A stretch of DNA of 34,806 nt from Pseudomonadota bacterium (GTDB taxonomy: Bacteria > Pseudomonadota > Gammaproteobacteria > Pseudomonadales > Moraxellaceae): NCBI GenBank assembly GCA_021804485.1, contig JAJZHM010000009.1, forward strand, positions 1 through 34,806. The letters are read 5' to 3'. Position numbers and translations under genes: made by a program. This document shows, piece after piece, positions 1 through 8,973 of the stretch. The notes under the pieces were generated by a model. The model had not been told where the DNA came from and made no database searches. It saw only the letters and a list, made by a program, of their open reading frames with translations. How positions within the stretch are numbered: the stretch's first letter is position 1; the number at the start of each line of letters is the position of its first letter.

Positions 1-125
1 CACGCCCAAGTCTTTATGCTGGGCGGTGACAGTTACCGTCTCAAGCAGAAAATGAGCGGTGGTTCAGTGGCGGGGGTGGGTCAAAATTAATGGCCAATAC
101 TGGGTCAAATTTGTTGGCCATTGAC
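1..125 (+). mobile_element. 3' end of an IS21-family element: C-terminal tail of an IstB-like ATPase (…HAQVFMLGGDSYRLKQKMSGG…stop) plus terminal repeats
   Basis: Frame 1 reads HAQVFMLGGDSYRLKQKMSGGSVAGVGQN*, like IstB C-termini (G-[ED]-S-Y-R-L). It is followed by two near-tandem copies gggtcaaaattaatggccaatact / gggtcaaatttgttggccattgaca, typical of multi-repeat IS21 ends. The other end is outside the window. Confidence 0.7.
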
Positions 126-262
126 AGGTTGTAGGTCTGTTGTTGTTTCTTGGTGTCACGATCCACCTGTTTTGTAAGGCCCTGGGTCGACGAATCAGGT
201 GGATTATTGAGACCTTTAAATTTTCACGGTCCGTTGTGCTAAATGAAGCAATTGGAGGGGCT

Positions 263-1054
263 ATGCATGTGCGGTTAATGTCTGATTTGCATATGGAACA
301 CGGGTGGAGCGGCCCTAATATGGATCTTGATCTGAGTCAGCCAGCTGTACTGGTTTTGGCTGGTGATATTCATCGTGGGGACTGCGTCCTGGAGTGGATC
401 GTTCAGTATTTTTTAGAGCCATGGCCCAAACTGCATGTTATCTACGTTGAGGGTAATCATGAGTTTTATGGCGATTACCTTGACCAGCTTTCTGAGCGCT
501 TGTCCAGGGAAGCTCAGTTGAAGTGTGTGCAACGGTTGCATTATCTGCACCAGTCACAGGTGGTTTTGCACGGCATACGTTTTCTAGGGACAACACTCTG
601 GACCGATTTTAAATTGAATGAAGAGAACCCTGCTTGGGCCATGAAGACCGCTGAAGAGTGCCTTGTGGATTATAGACGTATTCGCTTTCATCCCAACAAA
701 CCTCGTTTGATTGTGGGTCAGGATGTACTCAATCAGCACAACAAGCAGATTACTTGGTTAGTCGAGGCATTGGCCCAGCCTTTTACGGGTAAGACGGTTG
801 TTGTGACTCATCATGCTCCATCAATCCAAAGTATTGCTCCCTGTTTCAAGGCTGATCGGCTTTCGCCAGCGTTCGCATCTAATTTTGAACAACTTGCTGA
901 ACGAGCGGATTATTGGCTTCATGGTCACACGCATTACTCTGTGGATTATTTTCTTGGGGGGTGTCGTGTCCTGTCGAATCCAAGCGGATACCTTATGTAC
1001 GATGGTAGTTTTGAGAACAAACACTTTAATCCAAATCTGATGATTGAAATTTAG
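263..1054 (+). CDS. Metallophosphoesterase (calcineurin-like)
   Basis: MHVRLMSDLHMEHGW…LVLAGDIHRGD…YVEGNHEFYG…VVVTHHAPS…YWLHGHTHYSVDYFLG: canonical D-x-H / GD / GNHE / H / GHTH motifs. ATG at 263 has a strong RBS (ggagg), so the ORF-track start at 140 is probably too long. Confidence 0.88.
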   Translation: MHVRLMSDLHMEHGWSGPNMDLDLSQPAVLVLAGDIHRGDCVLEWIVQYFLEPWPKLHVIYVEGNHEFYGDYLDQLSERLSREAQLKCVQRLHYLHQSQVVLHGIRFLGTTLWTDFKLNEENPAWAMKTAEECLVDYRRIRFHPNKPRLIVGQDVLNQHNKQITWLVEALAQPFTGKTVVVTHHAPSIQSIAPCFKADRLSPAFASNFEQLAERADYWLHGHTHYSVDYFLGGCRVLSNPSGYLMYDGSFENKHFNPNLMIEI

Positions 1055-1094
1055 CTGACTATAGTGAGCAGATATCTTTAAGGAAATCAATGAC

Positions 1095-1265
1095 TCACAC
1101 ATTGATATAAAAAGTAAATATTTTTTCGGTTAGGCGCTTTACAAGCTCACTGTACGCGATGGCTACGATCAATCGATAGTCATTGCCTTTGATGTTGAAG
1201 ACCACACGACGGTTCTTCAGTACGCTAGTGGTGCTGTGCTTTGATGTCCGTAGGTTGGATCTAGG
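1095..1265 (-). pseudogene. HigB-family mRNA interferase toxin, internal fragment (no start, C-terminus lost)
   Basis: Minus-strand open frame without a start codon reads PRSNLRTSKHSTTSVLKNRRVVFNIKGNDYRLIVAIAYSELVKRLTEKIFTFYINV*. The core SVLKNRRVVFNIKGNDYRLIVAIAY matches the HigB_toxin signature. Confidence 0.75.
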
Positions 1266-1282
1266 TCAATATTTTAAAATTC

Positions 1283-1819
1283 TTAAGCAATATGTAGTCC
1301 ATGGAGTTGGGGTATTTTAGATATGCGTCCACTCCTAATCTCTGTGGTAATAACTGCTATTCCATCCGCAACAAAATCCATGATGTCGTCGTACACGCGG
1401 CGATAATTCCTGCCAGTCGTCTTTGCAATTTGATAAATGGATTCGTGGCCGCTCGATTTTGCCAATACTCGTAATGTTTCGAGCTTCTTAGGGTGAAACC
1501 GTGTAGCAGAAGCAGAAACCGGGAATGAAACATCTCCTGCTACATAAAATCCCCACGCAGCATCCAAAATGGCTTTCTTGTTTTCATTAAGCTCATCGGT
1601 ATTCCGTAACAAAGGCCATGCTTTGATGAACGAACGTTTACCGATCAGGTGAATCAAATCTGCAGCTCGCATGTAATTGATGCTTTGCCTCAAGGTATTG
1701 GAATTGCCAGATTTAAATGCGAATAACCATTGGGTATAGTCCAACTTTCCCTGATCCCAGAAGGCCATGCGCTTGGCGCGCTCCCACGCATTAATTTGTG
1801 CGTCAGTGATTTTCATCAT
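1283..1819 (-). CDS. Hypothetical protein with C-terminal winged-HTH-like segment; putative antitoxin partner of the upstream nucleotidyltransferase
   Basis: Overlaps the 3' end of the NTase gene (translational coupling). C-terminal segment LRVLAKSSGHESIYQIAKTTGRNYRRVYDDIMDFVADGIAVI looks like a wHTH. ATG at 1819 preferred over the TTG at 1828. Confidence 0.6.
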   Translation of the reverse strand: MMKITDAQINAWERAKRMAFWDQGKLDYTQWLFAFKSGNSNTLRQSINYMRAADLIHLIGKRSFIKAWPLLRNTDELNENKKAILDAAWGFYVAGDVSFPVSASATRFHPKKLETLRVLAKSSGHESIYQIAKTTGRNYRRVYDDIMDFVADGIAVITTEIRSGRISKIPQLHGLHIA

Positions 1820-2534
1820 CAATTCCAATTAATTTTTGAATCATCATGGCTTCATTCACCAGCAATGGCTTGATGTCTCCAATCAATGTCAATCCGAGGT
1901 AGGGAGATAGCAACTCAAGTCCTTCAAATTCATCCATCAGGTCAAACCATGGCATGCTCAAAATGTTTGCGCAGAAGGCATCCTGCGGATAGTTGGCTCC
2001 ATGCTGATTCGCCTCAGCCAGAAAGCCATGTATGGATTGTACTTGGCTGCTAAGCACATAGGCATCGAACAAGTCTCTCGCGGTTTGGCGAGCCCCTTTC
2101 GTGTTTTTTCCATAACCGCTACCCGATATAGTGCGCAGCTTCCTATGATACAAGCCGCCTATCTCTTCGGTGATCACATCACCGACCTGTCTTGTTGGCC
2201 ACATGCCTTCATACACGTCTTCAATAAACGAGATCTTGACAATGCGCTCGTCAAGGTTTGCGTATCCATGCAATTGATGTGCGAACACACCTCCAGACTC
2301 AATTTGCACGTCGCTTAAATTAATTCCTATACGCCCCAGAGCTATCGACAGCTTTTCTGGGGATAGAGTTCCTCCAACAAAAAAATCGAGATCATATGAC
2401 ACCCGATGGTGCAGGTAATACCTCGCCAACGCAGTCCCACCTGCCAAGATGCAGTTTGAAATGCTCATCTGGTCAAGGCTAGAGAACACCTTGTCCAAGA
2501 TAGCATCCTGTGCTGTGTATAGTAAATGTGTCAT
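1803..2534 (-). CDS. Nucleotidyltransferase of the AbiEii/AbiGii/MenT toxin superfamily
   Basis: CILAGGTALARYYLHHRVSYDLDFFVGG contains the GGTALA…S-x-DLDFF nucleotidyltransferase signature of the AbiEii/AbiGii toxin family; RDLFDAYVL in the C-terminal half. Confidence 0.8.
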   Translation of the reverse strand: MTHLLYTAQDAILDKVFSSLDQMSISNCILAGGTALARYYLHHRVSYDLDFFVGGTLSPEKLSIALGRIGINLSDVQIESGGVFAHQLHGYANLDERIVKISFIEDVYEGMWPTRQVGDVITEEIGGLYHRKLRTISGSGYGKNTKGARQTARDLFDAYVLSSQVQSIHGFLAEANQHGANYPQDAFCANILSMPWFDLMDEFEGLELLSPYLGLTLIGDIKPLLVNEAMMIQKLIGIDDENH

Positions 2535-3134
2535 ATATGACAGTTTTTAAAATTCCCCTGTGATTGTCAAGTAAATATTGAAGTAGGTAACTGCTCGCCA
2601 CTTGAATCCAGCAAAAATAGTCATATTCACTTGACTTGATTTTTGGGTGATTTTTCCCGACATTCAGCATTGCCTTAAAATTTTCCATAAACGCCGCTTA
2701 AAGGCTTTTGTTGCGATATTCTCAGTGTCGTTTTCTGATAGAAAAACAAAAAATTTTGATTCGCCCCATCACAGGACGCTCAGATGGTTAAAAATATCTT
2801 TGATATCGTAGCGCTATCGAAGGAGAGTGAAGTGGCCTTGGGTATCATGCATTAATAAGGAATCAGTCCGAAGTGAAGTGTGTCGTGCCTACTGGTGCTC
2901 AATGACACACAAACGCTTAAGCAGTAGCAACACCGGATGGCTTAGTGCGGTTGACAGGGTAAGATTCATCATGTGTGATTCTTTCTCATGCCATATTGGC
3001 ACGGAAGGGTTGCTATGAATTGAAATTAAATAATCCGCAGTACGGGCACAAGAAGAATTTTTGGTAATCGAGGTTGAAGAAGTTGCTTTTATATTTTCTG
3101 TGAGAAAAGCAAATATGATTTGTTGAAAAATAAG

Positions 3135-3219
3135 TGGTGCCGAGGAGAGGACTCGAACCTCCATGGATTGCTCCACTAGTACCTGAAACTAGCGTGTCTA
3201 CCAATTTCACCACCTCGGC
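3135..3219 (-). tRNA. tRNA-Leu (anticodon CAG)
   Basis: Reverse complement gccgaggtggtgaaattggtagacacgctagtttcaggtactagtggagcaatccatggaggttcgagtcctctcctcggcacca: cloverleaf with long variable arm, anticodon loop TTCAGGT, T-loop GGTTCGAGTCC, encoded CCA. Confidence 0.97.
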
Positions 3220-3312
3220 GAGAGGCGCAAATTGTCATCGTTTTTTATGACCCTGTCAATCATTTTTAGGATACTATGAATAAAATTTCTATGTTCTGAA
3301 TAAACAGGTGGA

Positions 3313-5622
3313 ATGTTAGGTATGACGACTGATCAAAACGGATGGGATGACCCGTTTGCCGCGCGTGAGTCCGGAAAATATGAGCGCCCGATTCCCAGTC
3401 GGGAACTGATTCTGGCGACGTTGGAACGGGATGGGCAATGTGCCATGCTCGATCTTGCGGAAATTTTTTCGTTGACCAGTGAGGAAGATCTTGAGGCTCT
3501 GCGCCGTCGTCTTGGGGCTATGGTGCGCGATGGACAGATTCAGCGCAACCGGCGCGGTGATTTTCGTGCTATGGATCCAGAGGCGCAGTTGCGCGGTCGG
3601 GTGCGTGCTCGGCCAGAAGGCTGGGGTCTGCTGATTGCTGGCGAAGGACGAGAGGAGTATGTGCTTCGGGCAGAAGACATGCAGCAAGTTTTTGATGGTG
3701 ATGTTGTTCAGGGTGTGGCCACCGGATTTGACCGCAAGGGGCGTGCTGAAGCCCGGATCGTTAAGGTGGTGGAACGGCATACCCAGACGGTGGTGGGGCG
3801 CTATGAAGAACTTCAGGGTGTCCGTTTTGTTGTGCCCGATCATCCCCGCATTCTGCACGATATTCTGGTGGAAGGAAAACAGCTCTCGGTTACCTCTGGT
3901 CAACTGGTGGTTGTGCAGATTACCCGCCAACCGGGCCTGACCCACAAGCCGGTTGGTGAAATCATTGAAGTGCTTGGTGATTATATGGCACCCGGCATGG
4001 AAATCGATATTGCCGTGCGAACCTTTGGTCTGCCGCATCTTTTCTCCGAAGCCGTTAAGCAGGAAGTTGCCAACTGGACTGAGGAAGTCGCTGAAGCCGA
4101 CAAGGAAGGTCGCGAGGATCTGCGCGATCTTCCGCTGGTGACCATCGATGGGGAAGATGCCCGCGATTTTGATGATGCGGTTTATGCCGTCCGTCGCCCG
4201 GGTGGTGGATTCAGGCTGGTGGTTGCCATTGCCGATGTGGCTCATTATGTCCGGCCGGGTATGGCACTGGATCGGGAAGCCTTAGAACGGGGGACTTCGG
4301 TCTATTTTCCTGGGTCGGTTATTCCTATGCTTCCTGAAGTTCTGTCTAACGGACTCTGTTCCCTCAAACCTGAAGTTGACCGGTTGTGTGTGGTCTGTGA
4401 TATGACTTTTTCCCGGGCGGGACGAAGAACGGGTTTTCGCTTTTACTGGGCTGTGATGCACTCGCATGCGCGTCTGACCTATCAGCAGGTGCAGCAGTTC
4501 CTGCATGCAGGAACTCATCCAGATCTTCCGCCCCTCGCCGACAGCAAGACCGATGTCGCACGTTCTCTGCTGGCCCTGCAGGATCTGTTCCTTTTGTTGC
4601 GGGCTCAGCGCGAAGAACGGGGTGCACTGGATTTTGAAGCGCCGGAGACACGTATTATCTTTAATGCCGAGCGCAAGATTGAACGTATTGTGGCGCGTGA
4701 AAGGATCGCGTCACATCAACTGATTGAGGAGTGCATGCTGGCAGCCAATGTCTGTGCGGCGGAGTGGGCACTTGAACATGAAATCCCGGTTTTGTTCCGT
4801 AATCATCAAGGCCCAACTCCACTGAAACTGGCTAAGCTGCAGTCTTTTCTGAATCTGCAGGGGTTGACGCTTCCGCGTCATCAGAATCCCAAGCCGGAGG
4901 ATTATCAGCAGATTCTGACCAGTATTCAGGATCGTCCTGATCGGCAAAGCATTGAAGTCATGATTCTTCGCTCCATGGCTCAGGCATTTTATGGTTCAGA
5001 AAATCTTGGTCACTTTGGGCTCAACTATGAAGCTTATGCCCATTTTACCTCACCGATTCGCCGTTATCCCGATCTGCTCCTGCATCGGGCGCTGATGTTG
5101 CATCATCAGGGCCGGACTGATGATCTGCAGCAGATTCGTAGTCATCTGGCGGCATGGGGTGAACAATGCTCGGTGACCGAGCGACGTGCGGACGAGGCTG
5201 CGCGTGATGTCGTGGCCTGGCTGAAGTGCGAGTTCATGCAGGATCGGGTCGGTGAGGTTCTTCCTGGGCGAATCACGGCAGTGCTCGGGTTTGGCATGTT
5301 TGTCGAATTGCTCGATGATTTTGTCGAAGGCATGGTGCACGTCTCACAGATGGGGTCGGATTATTTTGTTTTTGATGAACGCAGACAGGCGCTGGTTGGT
5401 GAAATGAGTGGTCAGATTTTTCGGATGGGCGATCAACTCGATGTTGAAGTCCTTCAGGTCGATCTGGATCAGCGACGCATTGATTTTCGGTTGGTAGGAC
5501 TGCGGGTGTCGGCAAAACCGGATAGCCTCAAGAAAAAGGCCAAGTCTCGCTCACATGGGGACAAACCGCGTCGCAATGAGGACAAGGCTGGTCGTAAAGC
5601 CCGCAAGAAAAACAAGCGGTAA
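3313..5622 (+). CDS. rnr: Ribonuclease R (RNB family exoribonuclease)
   Basis: N-terminal HTH, cold-shock domains, RNB motifs DLPLVTIDGEDARDFDDAVYA and HFTSPIRRYPDLLLHRAL, C-terminal S1 domain and basic tail. Start could be 3322 instead. Confidence 0.96.
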   Translation: MLGMTTDQNGWDDPFAARESGKYERPIPSRELILATLERDGQCAMLDLAEIFSLTSEEDLEALRRRLGAMVRDGQIQRNRRGDFRAMDPEAQLRGRVRARPEGWGLLIAGEGREEYVLRAEDMQQVFDGDVVQGVATGFDRKGRAEARIVKVVERHTQTVVGRYEELQGVRFVVPDHPRILHDILVEGKQLSVTSGQLVVVQITRQPGLTHKPVGEIIEVLGDYMAPGMEIDIAVRTFGLPHLFSEAVKQEVANWTEEVAEADKEGREDLRDLPLVTIDGEDARDFDDAVYAVRRPGGGFRLVVAIADVAHYVRPGMALDREALERGTSVYFPGSVIPMLPEVLSNGLCSLKPEVDRLCVVCDMTFSRAGRRTGFRFYWAVMHSHARLTYQQVQQFLHAGTHPDLPPLADSKTDVARSLLALQDLFLLLRAQREERGALDFEAPETRIIFNAERKIERIVARERIASHQLIEECMLAANVCAAEWALEHEIPVLFRNHQGPTPLKLAKLQSFLNLQGLTLPRHQNPKPEDYQQILTSIQDRPDRQSIEVMILRSMAQAFYGSENLGHFGLNYEAYAHFTSPIRRYPDLLLHRALMLHHQGRTDDLQQIRSHLAAWGEQCSVTERRADEAARDVVAWLKCEFMQDRVGEVLPGRITAVLGFGMFVELLDDFVEGMVHVSQMGSDYFVFDERRQALVGEMSGQIFRMGDQLDVEVLQVDLDQRRIDFRLVGLRVSAKPDSLKKKAKSRSHGDKPRRNEDKAGRKARKKNKR

Positions 5623-5628
5623 CTGCTG

Positions 5629-7467
5629 CTACAGGGCTTTGATCTGCTGCAGGGATTTGTTCAAGAAAATCAGCTGTAGTACCTGTTCATCGGAAATGAG
5701 TCTGCTTTTGCGATCTGCACCCAGCATGGTGCGAACCGATGTTGCGCTGATCTGGCCTTGGGTGATGGCGTCCAGTTGCTGATCCAGCTCAGCCAGCAAG
5801 ACCGGGTTTGAGGCAAGGTGCTGTAACGGGGGATTAAATCCGCGTTTTTTACGGCTGAACAGGCCAAGTTCATCCAGAGCCGGCGCAAAGCTGCGGAAAA
5901 TCTGTTTGGCAGGCTGGGTGTACAGCTCCTGAGCGTGCTGGGCGTACAGCGCTTCGATAAAGCGGTAATCCAGTAAGGGCGCCCTGAGTTCCAGGCCATG
6001 ACACATGCTGCATAGATCTGCTTTGCGCAGGATGTAGTCAGGCAGAACATTGTTCCGGTCGATAGCCAGCAACTGTTCGAGGGGAGGCATACCCTGCAAT
6101 TTTTCCGGCAAAGTCCAGTAATGCAGTAACGGGGTCTCAAGTTCAGGCTGCAGATAAAGTCGCTGACCTGGATGAAATCCCGAGAAGCGAAGCAAATAAG
6201 CATCTTGCCAGCTCATGCCAGCTTCGAGCAGTATTTTCATCCATCCCTTGCTGTAGGGCGATGCTGGAACATGCAGCGGAATTTTCCATTGTTGTCCACG
6301 CCAGGCACTGCGCAGATGCTGACTGTAGCGTTTGTATCCCCCAAGCAGTTCATCGCCACCGTCGCCGGTCAGGGCCACCTTGACCGTTTGGGAGGCCATA
6401 CGGCTCAGATACCAAAGGGGAATGGCACTTGGGTCGGCAAAAGGTTCATCCAGATCGGCAATGATCTGATCCAGATCGCCTTCAACATCTTGGGGGATGG
6501 TCATGATCTCGGCATGCAGGCCGAGGTATTCGGCAGTCCGTAAGGCATCGCTGCTTTCGTCAAAACGGGGGTCGTTAAATCCGGCGGTAAATGCCGTAAG
6601 GTCACGATGGCCGGTACGGGACAGTTCACTGGCAATAACGGTTGAATCGATGCCACCACTTAAAAAAATACCGACGGGACGGTCCGCCACAGTACGTAAG
6701 TCAATGGCGCGGCTCAGCTGTTCCGGCCAAGTGCCGGGTTTTTGGCCGGTGACGTCTTCCAGTTGCCAGTAACGGTGCAGACGGAAGGAACGATCTCGGA
6801 GGTCAAAGCGGGCCAGATGTCCTGCAGGCATGCGGTTGACCCCCTGTAGGATCGTCTGGGGGCAGGGGATGGACCGATGTGCCAGATAGGCATCAATGGC
6901 GTATGGGTTCCATTGTCGTTGCTGCGGCGACAGTGTTGGCAGCAGGGCGCGCAACAGAGAAGCAAAGGCCAGATTGCCATCATGCATGCTGTAGAGCAGG
7001 GGTTTAAGTCCAAGCCGGTCGGTTGCCAGCCAAAGTTCCTGCGAACGCCAGTCCAGAATGGCCAATGCAAATTTGCCGCGCAGGCGGTGTATCATGTCGA
7101 TGCCCCAATGGGCGTAAGCGTGCAGGATGAACTCGGTATCGCTGTGACTGCGAAAGCGTACCTGCTGGCTTCGCAGATAAGCAGCATCCTCCTGCCAGTC
7201 ATAGACCTCGCCGTTGTACACCAGCCAGATCTGACCGTCTTCGCTGCTCATGGGTTGATCCGCTTCGGGACGTGGGTCCATGATGGCGAGGCGGGTATGA
7301 ATGAGCGCAATCGGTGAGGGTGCGTCTGAGGCGATCATGCCTGCATCATCGTTCCAGCGAACGATCTGCTGTCGATCTGGGCCACGCTGTTTCAGGGCAT
7401 GCTGCATGGCTGTAGCAACTTCAGCCTTGACCGGAGTTCGGGCCAAGTATCCACCAATTCCACACAT
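5629..7467 (-). CDS. asnB: Asparagine synthase (glutamine-hydrolysing)
   Basis: MCGIGGYL N-terminal nucleophile cysteine, class II glutamine amidotransferase domain, GIFLSGGIDSTVIASE PP-loop, ALTGDGGDELLGGYKRY. Confidence 0.94.
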   Translation of the reverse strand: MCGIGGYLARTPVKAEVATAMQHALKQRGPDRQQIVRWNDDAGMIASDAPSPIALIHTRLAIMDPRPEADQPMSSEDGQIWLVYNGEVYDWQEDAAYLRSQQVRFRSHSDTEFILHAYAHWGIDMIHRLRGKFALAILDWRSQELWLATDRLGLKPLLYSMHDGNLAFASLLRALLPTLSPQQRQWNPYAIDAYLAHRSIPCPQTILQGVNRMPAGHLARFDLRDRSFRLHRYWQLEDVTGQKPGTWPEQLSRAIDLRTVADRPVGIFLSGGIDSTVIASELSRTGHRDLTAFTAGFNDPRFDESSDALRTAEYLGLHAEIMTIPQDVEGDLDQIIADLDEPFADPSAIPLWYLSRMASQTVKVALTGDGGDELLGGYKRYSQHLRSAWRGQQWKIPLHVPASPYSKGWMKILLEAGMSWQDAYLLRFSGFHPGQRLYLQPELETPLLHYWTLPEKLQGMPPLEQLLAIDRNNVLPDYILRKADLCSMCHGLELRAPLLDYRFIEALYAQHAQELYTQPAKQIFRSFAPALDELGLFSRKKRGFNPPLQHLASNPVLLAELDQQLDAITQGQISATSVRTMLGADRKSRLISDEQVLQLIFLNKSLQQIKAL

Positions 7468-8861
7468 CAGCTGGTTTCCCGGTTTTGGCGCCAGATTGCA
7501 AGATAGGGTTCAAGCAGGGGTCGTGCCTTGATGCGTGCATCAATGACCGTCATGAATGTATAGGCACCAATCAGTTTGCGACTGACAAACATCAGTTCCT
7601 TGGGTGGTGCAGAGAAACTAACATGGGTTGCAGTACGGGCTGCCAATGCCATGGCACGGTTATGCAACCGACTCTGTGCCCAGATATAACGCTGCTGGTC
7701 ATCGAGGCAGAAGGGTTCAACATCCTCAGGTTTGGCAAAAGGTTCAATAGACAAAAATAGCAGCTTTGCAAAGCGTTCACGGCCTGAGAGGGGCATCTGG
7801 TCAAAAAAATGGAACCCTTCCATGGCCTTCAGCATGGCAGGCATGTCCCGATCGTAGGCGGCTTCCGTCAGGCTGCGCGCCAGACGCATCAGATCTTGGG
7901 GAAAATCCCGAACCGCACCAAAATCCAGACAGACGATCTGGTCAGTCTCTCGATCCGGACGAAGCCGAATCAGGTAGTTGCCAAAGTTCGGGTCGGTCTG
8001 AATCTCGCCCCAGACAAAGATCTCCCGGGCAAACAGGTCCAGTCCTGCTAGGGCCAGCGCGTTGCGCCGCTCCTGCGGCAGTGCAAGGACTTCCGGGTGG
8101 TTGATCGGTAGCCCAGGCTCAAAGCTGGTACAAAGCACATGTTCGGTGGAATATTCACTATAGACTTCCGGGACGACAAAACGGTCATCCTGAGCCAGCA
8201 GGTCATGGAAGCGACGGGTTGTTTCTGCTTCGAGCGGGTAATTGACTTCGCGGTGCATCATGGAACGGACTTCTTCCAGCCATTCCTCGAACTCACGAGT
8301 TTGTGGTGCCAGACGAGACAGTTTGATCAGATGGGTAACCATGTCCAGATCCGAATCCACAGCATCGGCCACTCCCGGATACTGGATCTTCAGGCACAAT
8401 TCGCGGCCATCCCGCCGCCGCCGTGCCCGGTGTACCTGTCCGAGCGAGGCTGCGCCCAAAGGAACGGGGTCAACGTCCAGATCATGAATCCGAGAGCCGA
8501 GTTCCTTTTGCAGGACGATATCAATGGCTTCAAAGTTTAGGGGCATGGTGGAATCATTGAGACGATGCATGGCACGGGTGATTTCATCGGGCAGATAGTG
8601 TTCCCCATAAAGCGCCATCATTTGGCCAATCTTGACGATACTACCCTTCAGCTTGCCAAGTTCATCTACCAGATATTCTGCCTGACGCGACATGGCCTCT
8701 CGCCGTTTTAGCTGGCGTGTTTCTGGCTCGGAGAACATCGAACCCGCTGAGGCAGCTGCAAGACGGGCACCTGCAACCAGACCGGCTTTGACCAGAGTAT
8801 AACGGCGTTCAAGAGCCCGGGTCTTGACGCGGTGAAGGGAGCCAGAAGATGAGTCGTTCAT
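7467..8861 (-). CDS. ABC1/AarF/UbiB-family atypical kinase
   Basis: ABC1 kinase features: KLGQ-like motif LKGSIVKIGQMMALYGEHYLP, PLGAASLGQVHRARRRRDGRELCLKIQYPGV, TDPNFGNYLIRL…IVCLDFGAVRDF. Its stop overlaps the asnB start. Confidence 0.9.
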   Translation of the reverse strand: MNDSSSGSLHRVKTRALERRYTLVKAGLVAGARLAAASAGSMFSEPETRQLKRREAMSRQAEYLVDELGKLKGSIVKIGQMMALYGEHYLPDEITRAMHRLNDSTMPLNFEAIDIVLQKELGSRIHDLDVDPVPLGAASLGQVHRARRRRDGRELCLKIQYPGVADAVDSDLDMVTHLIKLSRLAPQTREFEEWLEEVRSMMHREVNYPLEAETTRRFHDLLAQDDRFVVPEVYSEYSTEHVLCTSFEPGLPINHPEVLALPQERRNALALAGLDLFAREIFVWGEIQTDPNFGNYLIRLRPDRETDQIVCLDFGAVRDFPQDLMRLARSLTEAAYDRDMPAMLKAMEGFHFFDQMPLSGRERFAKLLFLSIEPFAKPEDVEPFCLDDQQRYIWAQSRLHNRAMALAARTATHVSFSAPPKELMFVSRKLIGAYTFMTVIDARIKARPLLEPYLAIWRQNRETS

Positions 8862-8973
8862 GGTGGCAGTGTCAGGTCCTGTACAGGTCAGATCGGCCTA
8901 TTGTACCCGATTAGACCGAGATGTTCAGTGGAGTTATACTTATGCTCCGTTCAATTAATGGATCGAGGCCCGC

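Noticed and set aside
3316-4245. 309-aa minus-strand ORF opposite rnr
   Set aside because: Antisense to a confident CDS, no recognisable domain, composition typical of codon-bias mirror ORFs.
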